Below, piece after piece: positions 15,933-24,144 of a DNA stretch of 57,736 bases (its first letter is position 1; each line of letters begins with the position of its first letter). The stretch covers positions 1 through 57,736 of the forward strand of contig NZ_WWJT01000048.1 of the NCBI RefSeq assembly GCF_009865385.1. Direction: 5' to 3'. This DNA comes from Streptomyces sp. SID486. Lineage in GTDB: Bacteria > Actinomycetota > Actinomycetes > Streptomycetales > Streptomycetaceae. Below the pieces are notes generated by a model. It was given only the letters and a program-made list of their open reading frames with translations, made no database searches and was not told the origin of the DNA. Both the position numbers and the translations under genes were made by a program.

Positions 15933-16577
15933 TCAGGCACTCGGGCGCCGTATGTGCAGGTGGCCATCGCGGGGGAAGGAGGGCGGTGCCGCGGGCAGAA
16001 TGGTGTCGAAGTCGTAGCGGCTCTTCTGTGCAACCCGGCACGATGCCAGGTTGTCCACCTGGTGCAGGAGTTCGAGACGCTCCAGCCCGTCGGGTTCGAA
16101 GGTGTCGAAGGCCCAGCTGGTGAGGGCCTCCAGAGCACGGGAGGCCACTCCCCGCCCGCGAGCCTGCGCCGCGGTCCAGTAGCCCACTTCGGCCGCCGGT
16201 TTGCCGGAGGCGACTTCCTTGAGGACCACGTTGCCTACCAACTGCACGCGAGCTGAACCGGGTTGTGTCTCAAGGACAGCGAAGCCGAACCGGTCCCCCG
16301 TTGCCCAGCCCTGCTGCTGAGCCTGCACCCAGCGTGCCCCGTCGGCATCGTTGTCCACGACAGAGCTCGTCCACTGGCGCAGTGCGGGATCCCGGCTCAC
16401 CTCGACCAATGCGGCCACGTCCGCCATGCGCCAGGGGCGAAGAACGAGAGCGGGAGAGACCGGCGACGCGGCCACCTGAAGTACGACCGGGGCACTCATC
16501 AACCGATCGTATGCGGTGGCGTTTTCACCCGACGCCAGCCGCGTCCGCCCCATGCCGCCTCGCGACCGCCCCGTCAT
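15933..16577 (-). CDS. GNAT acetyltransferase
   Basis: 214 residues from the ATG overlapping the MerR stop (ATGA), or 188 from MSAPVVLQVAAS at 16499, which fits family length better. Features: LVLRPWRMADVAALVEVSRD, GNVVLKEVASGKPAAEVGYW, acetyl-CoA loop AQARGRGVASRALEALTSWA, and LELLHQVDNLASCRVAQKSR at the C-terminus. It is a RimJ-type N-acetyltransferase of unknown substrate. Overlap with the MerR gene suggests a two-gene operon in which the regulator controls the acetyltransferase. Confidence 0.85.
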   Translation of the reverse strand: MTGRSRGGMGRTRLASGENATAYDRLMSAPVVLQVAASPVSPALVLRPWRMADVAALVEVSRDPALRQWTSSVVDNDADGARWVQAQQQGWATGDRFGFAVLETQPGSARVQLVGNVVLKEVASGKPAAEVGYWTAAQARGRGVASRALEALTSWAFDTFEPDGLERLELLHQVDNLASCRVAQKSRYDFDTILPAAPPSFPRDGHLHIRRPSA

Positions 16578-17512
16578 TGCTGTGTCCGGACGCGCAGAGC
16601 CCGGACTGACCAGTCGAACACCGGAGCCAGACTCTCCGGGGCCGGCCAGCCGTTGACCACTGCGAGCAGCTGGACGTACCGCTCCCTGCGGGGGTCACTC
16701 ACGCTCTCCAGCCGAGTCGCCAGCCGGCGGCGAAGCTCAACGTCGTCGGGGCGGCCCAGGATGTGCGCGCAGTGCGCCGTGAACGCCGCGACGATCGGAT
16801 CGGCCTGGGGCGAGGCCGGGTCGATGCCGGCGGCCAGGGCCGGGCCGACCTGGTCACGGACGACTGCGGCAATGTCCCGTCGCGGGCCCATCATGTCGCT
16901 TCGAGTCTGCTCGGCTGCCTGGTCCTCGGCCATCCGCCGCATGACGGCGCGGAAACCCGGGTCCAGGGACATTTCGGCCAACTCCACCCACGCCTGGACC
17001 TGCTCTGACTCCGGGTTGTCGGGCAACTCGGGGGTCATCGAGCGCATGACCCCCGCGAATGCGGGGGCGGCGTCAGAACCGCCGAAGACGGCGTCGAGGA
17101 AATCGCCGATCAGACGTCGGCGTTCGTCCTCGGAGAGCTGGGCCAGCCGGTGCACGAGTTCCGTCTCCTCAGGTGTGGACCCGCGCTCGGCCACCGTCAT
17201 CAGCACCGCGCGCCGCAGGCGCAGGACGCGGATCTGCACTGCCAGTGCTTCGGCGTGCGCCGCGGCGACCTCGGGAAGCGAGAGCTCGCGGTCCACGACC
17301 TTGCGGATCGTGGGAAGATCCAGTCCCAGCTCGCGCAGGGTCCGCACGAGGTCCAGGCGTGCGACGGCGTCGATGCCGTAGAGGCGGTAGCCGGCCGGGC
17401 TGCGGTCCGTCGGCGCCACGATTCCGCGATCGGAGTAGAACCGAATGGTCTTGACCGTGAGACCGGTCCGTCGAGCGAGTTCGCCGATCGAGTAGAGCGT
17501 GTCGCCGTCCAT
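16574..17512 (-). CDS. MerR-family transcriptional regulator
   Basis: 312 residues. The N-terminal MerR domain is clear: YSIGELARRTGLTVKTIRFY, SDRGIVAPTDRSPAGYRLY, then the dimerisation helix (VARLDLVRTLRELGLDLPTI). A long C-terminal region rich in helices follows, including ELVHRLAQLSEDERRRLIGD, and presumably binds a ligand. MerR proteins of this size usually sense small hydrophobic compounds. It is the first gene of an operon with the GNAT gene. Confidence 0.88.
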   Translation of the reverse strand: MDGDTLYSIGELARRTGLTVKTIRFYSDRGIVAPTDRSPAGYRLYGIDAVARLDLVRTLRELGLDLPTIRKVVDRELSLPEVAAAHAEALAVQIRVLRLRRAVLMTVAERGSTPEETELVHRLAQLSEDERRRLIGDFLDAVFGGSDAAPAFAGVMRSMTPELPDNPESEQVQAWVELAEMSLDPGFRAVMRRMAEDQAAEQTRSDMMGPRRDIAAVVRDQVGPALAAGIDPASPQADPIVAAFTAHCAHILGRPDDVELRRRLATRLESVSDPRRERYVQLLAVVNGWPAPESLAPVFDWSVRALRVRTQQ

Positions 17513-17584
17513 GCCCCCACCTTTGTGTCTCCCCCTACTGGAGACTCAAGTCCCTTCGCCTGCTAGCAGGCAACCACTCCTCAG

Positions 17585-17598
17585 CCACAAGTCTTGAC
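17585..17598 (+). repeat. 14-bp direct repeat, right copy
   Basis: CCACAAGTCTTGAC, identical to 14095-14108. The truncated secreted-protein frame begins exactly here, which suggests a junction. Confidence 0.7.
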
Positions 17599-18394
17599 GA
17601 TTCCTCTCGCCAGAAGATCGAACGGCACCGCCGCTTTCACCTCCGGTGGCGGCGGTGGCGGCAACACGGTGACGGTCACCAACCCGGGCAGCCAGTCCAC
17701 CACCACCGGTAGCTCGGTCAACCTGCAGATCAAGGCCACCGACAGCGGCGGCGCCTCACTCCTCACCTACAGCGCCACGGGCCTGCCGACCGGGCTGTCC
17801 ACCAACAGCTCCACCGGCCAGATCTCCGGTACGGCGTCCACCGCGGGCACCTACCAGGTGACGGTCACCGCGAAGGACTCCACCGGCGCCTCCGGCTCGA
17901 TCTCCTTCACCTGGACCGTCGGCTCCTCCGGCGGCACCTGCTCCGGCTCCCAGGTACTGGCCGACCCGGGCTTCGAGTCGGGCAGCACCGGCTGGACCGC
18001 CACCAGCGGCGTCATCACCAACGACACCGGCGAGGCGGCCCACGGCGGCTCCTCCTACGCCTGGTTCGACGGCTACGGCTCCAGCCACACCGACACGCTG
18101 CCCCAGTCGGTGACGATCCCGGCCGGCTGCAAGGCCACGCTCACCTTCTACCTGTACATCGACACCGCCGAGACCACCACCAGCACCCAGTACGACAAGC
18201 TGACGGTGACCGCCGGTTCGACCACCCTGGCGACGTACTCGAACCTCAACCACAACTCCGGGTACGCGCAGAAGACCTTCCTTCGGCCTGTCCTCGTTCG
18301 CGGGTCAGACGGTCGCCCTGAAGTTCAACGGCGTGGAGGACTCCTCGCCGCAGACCAGCTTCGACGTCGACGACACCGCCCTGACGACCGGCTG
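17594..18394 (+). pseudogene. C-terminal part of a secreted enzyme (Ig-like plus beta-sandwich)
   Basis: The frame opens without a signal peptide just after the 14-bp repeat. It encodes a putative Ig (He_PIG-type) domain (VTVTNPGSQSTTTGSSVNLQ, ATGLPTGLSTNSSTGQISGT) and a carbohydrate-binding-like beta-sandwich (LADPGFESGSTGWTATSGVI, DTLPQSVTIPAGCKATLTFY). Such tails occur on Streptomyces secreted proteases and glycosidases; the catalytic part is missing. An extra C near 18281 shifts frame; the proper ending ([28 protein letters not shown]) continues in another frame to 18394. Confidence 0.75.
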
Positions 18395-18416
18395 ATCCGC
18401 ATCCTGCGGACAAAGG

Positions 18417-18447
18417 CCCCGCACGTGGAAGCCGTCCACGTGCGGGG
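18417..18447. terminator. Intrinsic terminator
   Basis: A perfect 13-bp inverted repeat (CCCCGCACGTGGA and complement) with the loop AGCCG, between the secreted-protein remnant and rpsN. Confidence 0.85.
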
Positions 18448-18593
18448 TGGGCCATACCCACCCGCTCGTCGCAGAGCGCCACGAGCCGGTGCCGCCGCCC
18501 GCCCGTCGAGAGTGGCGGAAGGCGCGTTCGGAACCGGGCACGGATTCGGGCTGTGTCGCTGACGCGCCCGTTATGAGCCCCTGGCGTGCCGGG

Positions 18594-18899
18594 TCACCAA
18601 CTGCTGCTGGTCACGCCTGGGAGCTCGCCCGCGTGGGCCATCTCGCGTACGCGGATGCGGGACAGGCCGAAGGCGCGCAGGTAGCCGCGGGGGCGGCCGT
18701 CCACGCAGTCGCGATTGCGCAAGCGGGTGGCGCTCGCGTCACGGGGATGCCGGCGTAGTTCCCGCTGGGCGGCGGCACGGTCCTCCTCGGAACTTCCGGG
18801 GAACGCGATGATCGCCTTCAACGCGGCGCGGCGCGCGGCGTATCGGGCCACGATGAGGCGCCGCCGCTCGTTCTTCGCGATCTTGCTCTTCTTCGCCAT
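18594..18899 (-). CDS. rpsN: 30S ribosomal protein S14, zinc-independent paralogue
   Basis: 101 residues, [20 protein letters not shown] to LPGVTSSSW. The long form without the CxxC zinc ribbon of short S14 replaces the zinc-binding S14 under zinc starvation. The RCxxCGRPRG segment of C+ proteins is [20 protein letters not shown] here. Its ATG overlaps the rpmB stop by one base (TGATG), so the two are coupled. It belongs with L28, L33, L31, S18 and L32 to a C- ribosomal set that in Streptomyces is repressed by Zur with zinc. Confidence 0.95.
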   Translation of the reverse strand: MAKKSKIAKNERRRLIVARYAARRAALKAIIAFPGSSEEDRAAAQRELRRHPRDASATRLRNRDCVDGRPRGYLRAFGLSRIRVREMAHAGELPGVTSSSW

Positions 18900-19135
18900 C
18901 AGACCTTCCCTCCCCGGGCGCGGATGCGGGCCACCGCGGCCTCGATGCCGATCATGTCGACCGTCTTGATGCCCTTGGCGGAGAGGGTGAGCCGGATGTG
19001 GCGGCCTTCGCTCGGCAGCCAGTAGCGCTTGCTCTGGATGTTGGGGTCGAAGCGGCGCTTGCTGCGCCGGTGGGAGTGGGAGATGTGATGGCCGAAGCCC
19101 GGCTGTCGGCCGGTCAGTTGGCAGTGGGCGGACAT
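18899..19135 (-). CDS. rpmB: 50S ribosomal protein L28, zinc-independent paralogue
   Basis: 78 residues beginning [20 protein letters not shown] and containing [20 protein letters not shown]. It has one Cys at the position of the C+ CxxC, so it cannot form the zinc site. It is first of a two-gene operon with rpsN, divergent from rpmG across a spacer that holds a Zur-like box. Confidence 0.95.
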   Translation of the reverse strand: MSAHCQLTGRQPGFGHHISHSHRRSKRRFDPNIQSKRYWLPSEGRHIRLTLSAKGIKTVDMIGIEAAVARIRARGGKV

Positions 19136-19180
19136 GGCTGTTCCTCCTTGGGGTGGATGCAGCAGCACACTAACGCCAAA

Positions 19181-19195
19181 TGAAAATGAAAACCA
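19181..19195. promoter_or_regulatory. Zur-like operator
   Basis: TGAAAATGAAAACCA closely resembles the actinobacterial Zur box (TGAAAATGATTTTCA type). It lies between divergent rpmB-rpsN and rpmG-rpmE, 22 bases before the rpmG start, well placed to repress both directions when zinc is plentiful. Confidence 0.75.
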
Positions 19196-19216
19196 ATCTC
19201 GTGTATGGTGCTGTCC

Positions 19217-19381
19217 ATGGCCCGTAACGAACTGCGCCCGATCATCAAGCTGAGGTCCACCGCCGGCACCGGCTACACCTACGTGACCCGCAAGAACCGC
19301 CGTAACGACCCCGACCGGCTGACGCTGCGCAAGTACGACCCGGTCGTCGCCCGCCACGTCGACTTCCGTGAGGAGCGCTGA
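19217..19381 (+). CDS. rpmG: 50S ribosomal protein L33, zinc-independent paralogue
   Basis: 54 residues, [20 protein letters not shown] to [10 protein letters not shown]. The CxxC pairs of zinc-binding L33 are missing ([14 protein letters not shown] instead). It is first of the plus-strand run rpmG-rpmE-cobW-like-rpsR behind the Zur-like box. Confidence 0.95.
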   Translation: MARNELRPIIKLRSTAGTGYTYVTRKNRRNDPDRLTLRKYDPVVARHVDFREER

Positions 19382-19386
19382 GCGCG

Positions 19387-19644
19387 ATGAAGCCCGGAAT
19401 CCACCCCGAGTACCGCCCGGTCGTCTTCCGTGACCGGGCCGCCGACTACGCCTTCCTCACCCGGTCCACGGCCACCAGCGACAAGACCGTCGAGTGGGAG
19501 GACGGCAACACCTATCCGGTCATCGACGTCGAGATCTCCTCGGCGAGCCACCCCTTCTACACCGGCACCCAGCGGGTCCTGGACACCGCGGGGCGGGTCG
19601 AGCGCTTCGAGCGGCGCTACGGACGCGGACGGAGCGAGCCGTGA
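19387..19644 (+). CDS. rpmE: 50S ribosomal protein L31 type B
   Basis: 85 residues, [20 protein letters not shown], with [20 protein letters not shown], the signature of type B (C-) L31. It contains no Cys. It starts 5 bases after rpmG and overlaps the next gene by 4 bases (GTGA), so translation is coupled. Confidence 0.95.
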   Translation: MKPGIHPEYRPVVFRDRAADYAFLTRSTATSDKTVEWEDGNTYPVIDVEISSASHPFYTGTQRVLDTAGRVERFERRYGRGRSEP

Positions 19645-20810
19645 ACCGGGACGAGGCGCGGCTGCCGGTGGCGATCGTCGGCGGGTTGCACGCGGACGTC
19701 CGCCGGGCCGCCGTCGAGGAGATCCTGCGTACGGTCCCCTGGTCGGTCGCGCTGCACCACGACCTGACGTCCGCCGTCGACAGCGCGGTGCGCCGGACGG
19801 TGCGCGACGCGGACGGTCTGCTGGGCAGTGGCGACGCACCCCTGGTGAACGACTGCGCGTGCTGCGCACTTCGCGAGGATCTCGTCCCCGAACTGCTGCG
19901 GCTCGCAGCGCAGGGAACCTACCGGCTGGCCGTCGTGGAACTGTGGGACTCCGTCGAGCCCCAGGCCATGGCCGGAGTCATCGCCGCCGCGGGCGCACCG
20001 CTGGCCCTGACCGGGGTCGCCACGGCGGTCGATCTGGCACTCGTCCTGCCGTATCTGTCCAACGGCGACGACCTGGCCGACGTCGGCCTAGCCGCCGCGC
20101 CGACCGACCAGCGCACCGTGGCCGACACCTTCGCCCGGCAGTTGGAGTACCCCACGGTGATCGCCCTCGGCGACGACGATTCCGGCGACGAGGCCGCCGA
20201 CGACACCGACCACGCGCTGCTCGCCCAGCTCACACCAGGCGCACGAAGCGTCCGGGTGGAGAGCGACGGTGCCCTGGGTGCGGCGCTGTTGGCGGGCTTC
20301 GACGTGGCAGCGGGCGCCGCCCGCGTGCATCCCGCCTGCGCGCTGCTGCCGCAGGAGTGCGACGAGCACGGGGTGAGCACCTTCGTCTGGCGGCGCGAAC
20401 GGCCCTTCCATCCGCAGCGTCTGTACGCGGCGCTGGAGGACCTCACCTGCGCCGCCGCGCGCAGCCGGGGGCGGTTCTGGCTGGCGGACCGCCCCGACAC
20501 CCTGCTGTCCTGGGACGCCGCCGGCGGTGCGCTGTGCGTGGAGCCGGCCGGTCCCTGGCTGGCCGCTCTGCCCGACGCGGCCTGGGAGATGGTGCCGGCC
20601 GAACGCCGCCTCGCCGCCTCTCTGGACTGGCACCCCGAACACGGCGACCGCTGCCAGTACCTCACCTTCACCTCGCCCGGCCTGGACCGCGACGGCCTGT
20701 CGGCCCTGCTCGACTCATGCCTGCTCACCGACGACGAGTACGCGGCGGGCAGGGACCGCTGGAAGCAACTCCCGCACGCCTTCGACGGCTTGCTGGACCC
20801 CGTGACCTGA
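19641..20810 (+). CDS. CobW-family protein lacking the GTPase P-loop
   Basis: 389 residues from GTG 19641. CobW features are present: the Cys motif [20 protein letters not shown] (NGCxCC type in true members), a [12 protein letters not shown] segment, and a CobW C-terminal domain ([40 protein letters not shown]). The Walker A motif GFLGAGKTT is replaced by [12 protein letters not shown] and no NKxD motif is seen, so GTP hydrolysis is unlikely. Placed inside the Zur-type operon, it may be a zinc-binding partner, or a regulator of the intact CobW at 22499-23692. Confidence 0.8.
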   Translation: MNRDEARLPVAIVGGLHADVRRAAVEEILRTVPWSVALHHDLTSAVDSAVRRTVRDADGLLGSGDAPLVNDCACCALREDLVPELLRLAAQGTYRLAVVELWDSVEPQAMAGVIAAAGAPLALTGVATAVDLALVLPYLSNGDDLADVGLAAAPTDQRTVADTFARQLEYPTVIALGDDDSGDEAADDTDHALLAQLTPGARSVRVESDGALGAALLAGFDVAAGAARVHPACALLPQECDEHGVSTFVWRRERPFHPQRLYAALEDLTCAAARSRGRFWLADRPDTLLSWDAAGGALCVEPAGPWLAALPDAAWEMVPAERRLAASLDWHPEHGDRCQYLTFTSPGLDRDGLSALLDSCLLTDDEYAAGRDRWKQLPHAFDGLLDPVT

Positions 20811-20830
20811 AAGAGAGGACCGACCTCACC

Positions 20831-21073
20831 ATGCCCCGACGTACGAACACCGGGCAGGAGACGGCCAAGCGCCAGCGCACCAACCCGCTGGACGCCGCCG
20901 GCATCACCTACATCGACTACAAGGACACCGATCTGCTGCGGAAGTTCATCTCCGACCGCGGAAAGATCCGCAGCCGTCGGGTGACCCATGTGACGCGTCA
21001 GCAGCAGCGGCAGACAGCGCAGGCCATCAAGAACGCACGCGAGATGGCGCTCCTGCCCTACGGCTCCCGATAG
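20831..21073 (+). CDS. rpsR: 30S ribosomal protein S18, zinc-independent paralogue
   Basis: 80 residues, [20 protein letters not shown], with [20 protein letters not shown] and [17 protein letters not shown] typical of S18. No Cys is present. AGAGAGGA lies upstream. It is the last plus-strand gene of the zinc-limitation operon. Confidence 0.95.
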   Translation: MPRRTNTGQETAKRQRTNPLDAAGITYIDYKDTDLLRKFISDRGKIRSRRVTHVTRQQQRQTAQAIKNAREMALLPYGSR

Positions 21074-21159
21074 GGCGATGGCCACGTGCGGGAGGCGGCA
21101 GAACCGCCGCGGCTTCTGATTGTCCTCCCTGGTGGTCTCGGAGGCGCCGGCTCCTTCCG

Positions 21160-21384
21160 TTACGCCCTGTACCGGTAGCGGATCCGGCCGCGGGTGAGGT
21201 CGTAGGGGCTGAGTTCCACGAGCACGCGGTCGTACGGGAGGATCTTGATGCGGTTCTTCCGGATCTTCCCGCTGATGTGGGCGAGCACCGTGTGCCCGTT
21301 CTGGAGCTCCACCTTGAAGGTGGCGTTGCGCAGGCACTCGATGACGGTGCCTTCGGCTTCTACGCCCCCTGCTGTTTTGGTCAT
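21160..21384 (-). CDS. infA: Translation initiation factor IF-1, accessory copy
   Basis: 74 residues forming an S1/OB fold: [40 protein letters not shown] and [19 protein letters not shown]. The housekeeping infA of Streptomyces sits in the ribosomal alpha operon, so this is probably an extra copy. It is convergent with rpsR and may serve translation with the alternative ribosomes. Confidence 0.93.
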   Translation of the reverse strand: MTKTAGGVEAEGTVIECLRNATFKVELQNGHTVLAHISGKIRKNRIKILPYDRVLVELSPYDLTRGRIRYRYRA

Positions 21385-21449
21385 GGTCTCTCACTTCTCT
21401 CGTTCTGCGACGGTGTCTTCGGCTTCGCCCGGTGCGATGTGATGGATCG

Positions 21450-22247
21450 TCAGCGGCTGACGAGCTCCAGGGTGCTGGCGGTGCGCCGGGCACCGATGCT
21501 CTCGAACAGGGCGGTGGCCGCCGCGTTGGACTCGGTCACCTCGGCCCATGCCGAAGTGGTCCCGCAGTGGTGCAGCGACCCCAGGGCGTGGGCCAGCAGC
21601 GCCCGGGCGATGCCGCGGCGGTGTCTGTCGGTCCGGACGGCGATCAGCCCGATCCGTGGCTGCCGGGTCAGCGGTGCCACCCGGATGAGTCCCACGTACT
21701 GATCCACGTGCCGCGCCACCGCGTACTTCGACGGGTCGAGCACGGTGGTCCCCGCAGCGCGGGGCAGCACCTCGGCCGGCATCGTCCGCCATCCGACGGT
21801 GGCCTCGACCTCGTCGCGGATGAGGCGGTCCAGGGCGCGCAGTGGGCCCTCCTCCGCCTCGCCGGCCGGCACGATCGTCATGCCGGACGGGGGCCGCACC
21901 GAGCCGAGACCGGTGATGTGCGGGTCGGTGGGCACGAGATAGCCCCACTCGCGGCGTGCGATGGCGAAGCCGGCCCGCTCCCAGGCGGACCTCGAGTCGT
22001 GGTCGGCCTCGTCGACCACGGTGTACAGCGGTGTGGGCAGGTCCGCCGGCATCGCGTCGGCGATGCGGTCGAAGACCGCGCCGTGCCACGCGTCGATGCT
22101 GACGAAGAGCCGTCCGTCGGGCCGACGCGAAGCGACGCCGCGGCCGACCGTCAGGTCGTCCTCCACGGCGTGCCACTGCGTTTCCGAGACCCGCGTGACC
22201 ACAACCGGATGGCTGTCCGTGCCCGGAGCGGAATGCACAGAGTTCAT
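21450..22247 (-). CDS. GNAT acetyltransferase
   Basis: 265 residues. The C-terminal half is a GNAT fold: VGLIRVAPLTRQPRIGLIAV, RTDRHRRGIARALLAHALGS (acetyl-CoA loop), and WAEVTESNAAATALFESIGA. The N-terminal half is an unusual beta-rich extension (FVSIDAWHGAVFDRIADAMP) perhaps derived from a second, decayed GNAT domain. GAGAGG precedes the ATG. A 17-codon open frame with a strong RBS lies just upstream. Substrate unknown. Confidence 0.8.
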   Translation of the reverse strand: MNSVHSAPGTDSHPVVVTRVSETQWHAVEDDLTVGRGVASRRPDGRLFVSIDAWHGAVFDRIADAMPADLPTPLYTVVDEADHDSRSAWERAGFAIARREWGYLVPTDPHITGLGSVRPPSGMTIVPAGEAEEGPLRALDRLIRDEVEATVGWRTMPAEVLPRAAGTTVLDPSKYAVARHVDQYVGLIRVAPLTRQPRIGLIAVRTDRHRRGIARALLAHALGSLHHCGTTSAWAEVTESNAAATALFESIGARRTASTLELVSR

Positions 22248-22300
22248 AGGTGATGCCTCTCAGGAGTGCCTTGTCGGAGGCGCTCCCGGCGACACCTACG

Positions 22301-22354
22301 TCAATCGCCCACCGTGACGACATGGGGGAGCACCCACATGGATACAGCCTTCAT
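22301..22354 (-). CDS. Possible 17-residue leader peptide
   Basis: The ATG at 22354 follows GAGGAGGTGAG at good spacing and encodes MKAVSMWVLPHVVTVGD, then TGA. It ends 53 bases before the GNAT start. The strong ribosome binding site is the main support. It could be a regulatory upstream frame for the GNAT gene. Confidence 0.4.
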   Translation of the reverse strand: MKAVSMWVLPHVVTVGD

Positions 22355-22498
22355 GGGTCTCACCTCCTCGCGTTCTCTCACGGCTGCCCAGACGCTATCA
22401 GCGGGGGCCGGTCGGCCCAACGCATTTATCCGGAGCTCTTGGTGTCCGTACCGGGCCGGGCGGCGCCGTGGCTGTGTTCGCCGCCCGGCCCGGGGTCC

Positions 22499-23692
22499 TC
22501 AGGGGCGCGCCACGAGTTCGGGGTGCTCATGCTCGCAGGTGTCGTCGATGCCGTAGGTGTCCCAGGTGGGGAACGGGTCCGTGGGCGGCAGGCTCTCGCC
22601 GTCGGCCATGAGGCAGTCGGTCAGTGCCGCGTGCAGTGCGTCCGCGTGCAGGTGCGTGCCGATGAAGACCAGTTCCTGACACTCGGGGCTCTCGGTGTCG
22701 CGTGCGGCGGACGGTTCGAAGCGTGCGACGGAGCCGGCCTGTGACCACAGGCCCGTCACGTGCGGACGGCTGGCGAGAGTGAAAAAGCCCTTGGAGCGCA
22801 GGATCTGTCCGTATGCGCCGCTGTCGAGTTCCTCTGTCACGAACGTCCACAACCGACCTGGATGGAAGGGAAGTTCGGCGCGGAAGACGGTGGAGGAGAT
22901 GCCGTACTCCTCCGTCTCGGGGACGTGGTCACCGTTGAGCTCCCGCACCCAGCCGGGAGCCTGTTGGGCGCGTTCCAGGTCGAACAGCCGGGTGCCCAGC
23001 ACGTCGCTCACCCTGACGCGGCCGTGAACGGCCGGGACGAGACGCGCGGCCGGGTTGAGACGGGTGAGCGTCGCCCGCAGCCGGTCGGCGGACTCCTCCT
23101 CGACGAGGTCGAGCTTGTTCAGGACGATGACGTCGGCGAACTCGATCTGGTCCATCAGCAGGTCGCTGACGGTGCGTTCGTCGTCCGCGTACTGGTCCAG
23201 GCCGCGCTCGACGAGTTCGTCACCGCTTGCCAGCTCGGGCAGGAAGTTCGCGGCGTCCACGACCGTGACCATGGTGTCCAGGCGGGCGAAGTCGCCGAGG
23301 GTGGCGCCGTCGTCACGGGCGAAGGCGAAGGTCGCGGCGACCGGCATGGGCTCGGAGATGCCGGACGACTCGATGAGCAGATAGTCGAAGCGGCCCTCGC
23401 GGGCCAGCCGGTCGACCTCCTCGAGCAGGTCGTCGCGCAGAGTGCAGCAGATGCAGCCGTTGGTCATCTCGACCAGGCGTTCCTCGGTACGCGACAGGGC
23501 CGCCTCGCCGCCCCGCACCAGGGCGGCGTCGATGTTGACCTCGCTCATGTCATTGACGATCACCGCGACACGCAGTCCCTCGCGGTTGCCGAGGACGTGG
23601 TTGAGGAGAGTGGTCTTGCCCGCACCGAGGAACCCGGACAGGACCGTGACGGGCAGTCGGCCGGAGGGGGCAAAGGGGTCGGACGGCAGCAA
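22499..23692 (-). CDS. CobW/ZNG1-type zinc metallochaperone GTPase
   Basis: 397 residues with the G1 motif [15 protein letters not shown], a conserved [11 protein letters not shown], the metal motif [33 protein letters not shown], the guanine motif NKLDLVEE and a CobW_C domain with RLWTFV. It ends in the Cys/His-rich CEHEHPE. Such GTPases deliver zinc to target enzymes under limitation. The TTG start lies 3 bases after the rpmF stop, so both are cotranscribed from the Zur-like box at 23905. Unlike the paralogue at 19641 it keeps every GTPase motif. Confidence 0.92.
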   Translation of the reverse strand: MLPSDPFAPSGRLPVTVLSGFLGAGKTTLLNHVLGNREGLRVAVIVNDMSEVNIDAALVRGGEAALSRTEERLVEMTNGCICCTLRDDLLEEVDRLAREGRFDYLLIESSGISEPMPVAATFAFARDDGATLGDFARLDTMVTVVDAANFLPELASGDELVERGLDQYADDERTVSDLLMDQIEFADVIVLNKLDLVEEESADRLRATLTRLNPAARLVPAVHGRVRVSDVLGTRLFDLERAQQAPGWVRELNGDHVPETEEYGISSTVFRAELPFHPGRLWTFVTEELDSGAYGQILRSKGFFTLASRPHVTGLWSQAGSVARFEPSAARDTESPECQELVFIGTHLHADALHAALTDCLMADGESLPPTDPFPTWDTYGIDDTCEHEHPELVARP

Positions 23693-23695
23693 CGC

Positions 23696-23866
23696 TCAGC
23701 CCTCGGGGCGCAGCAGACCGCGCTCGTACGCCTTCACCAGCCGCTGCGGCACCAGGTACGAGACTCCGTCGACGGTGACGGGCACGAGCGTGGGCGTGGC
23801 CGCCTTCCACTGGGCGCGGCGGTGGCGGGTGTTGCTGCGGGACATCTTCCGCTTGGGAACGGCCAT
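23696..23866 (-). CDS. rpmF: 50S ribosomal protein L32, zinc-independent paralogue
   Basis: 56 residues translated from the minus strand: [20 protein letters not shown], then [10 protein letters not shown] and a C-terminus ending LLRPEG. The CxxC pairs of zinc-binding L32 are absent. The ATG is preceded by AGGAGGACCCT. The Zur-like box lies 39 bases upstream and the gene is coupled to the downstream CobW gene. Confidence 0.93.
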   Translation of the reverse strand: MAVPKRKMSRSNTRHRRAQWKAATPTLVPVTVDGVSYLVPQRLVKAYERGLLRPEG

Positions 23867-23904
23867 GAGGGTCCTCCTGGTTGGGGTGGCGAGTAAAGGC
23901 TACA

Positions 23905-23919
23905 TGAAAATGAACACCA
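23905..23919. promoter_or_regulatory. Zur-like operator
   Basis: TGAAAATGAACACCA, very similar to the box at 19181. It is upstream of rpmF-cobW and also directly before the truncated ArsR fragment on the plus strand. Confidence 0.7.
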
Positions 23920-23928
23920 TTATGAACT

Positions 23929-24144
23929 GGTGTCGCCGACGCACTGGCCATCTCGCGCACCAGGCTGTCCAACCACCTCGCCTGCCTGCGCGACTGCGGC
24001 CTGGTCGTCACCGTCCCCGACGGCCGCCGCACCCGCTACGAACTCGCCGACGAACGCCTCGGCCACGCGCTCGACGACCTGCGCACCGCCGTGGTCGCCG
24101 TCGAGGGCGACCGGACGTGCGCCGACGCCGAAGGATGCTGCTGA
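23929..24144 (+). pseudogene. 5'-truncated ArsR/SmtB-type metal sensor
   Basis: The frame without a start reads GVADALAISRTRLSNHLACL, RDCGLVVTVPDGRRTRYELA and ends CADAEGCC. It is the recognition helix, wing and Cys-rich tail of a CmtR/ArsR-type repressor. The N-terminal ~45 residues are missing; homology begins 10 bases after the Zur-like box. It overlaps the CDF start, as in intact ArsR-CDF operons, where the repressor controls a metal exporter. Confidence 0.75.
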
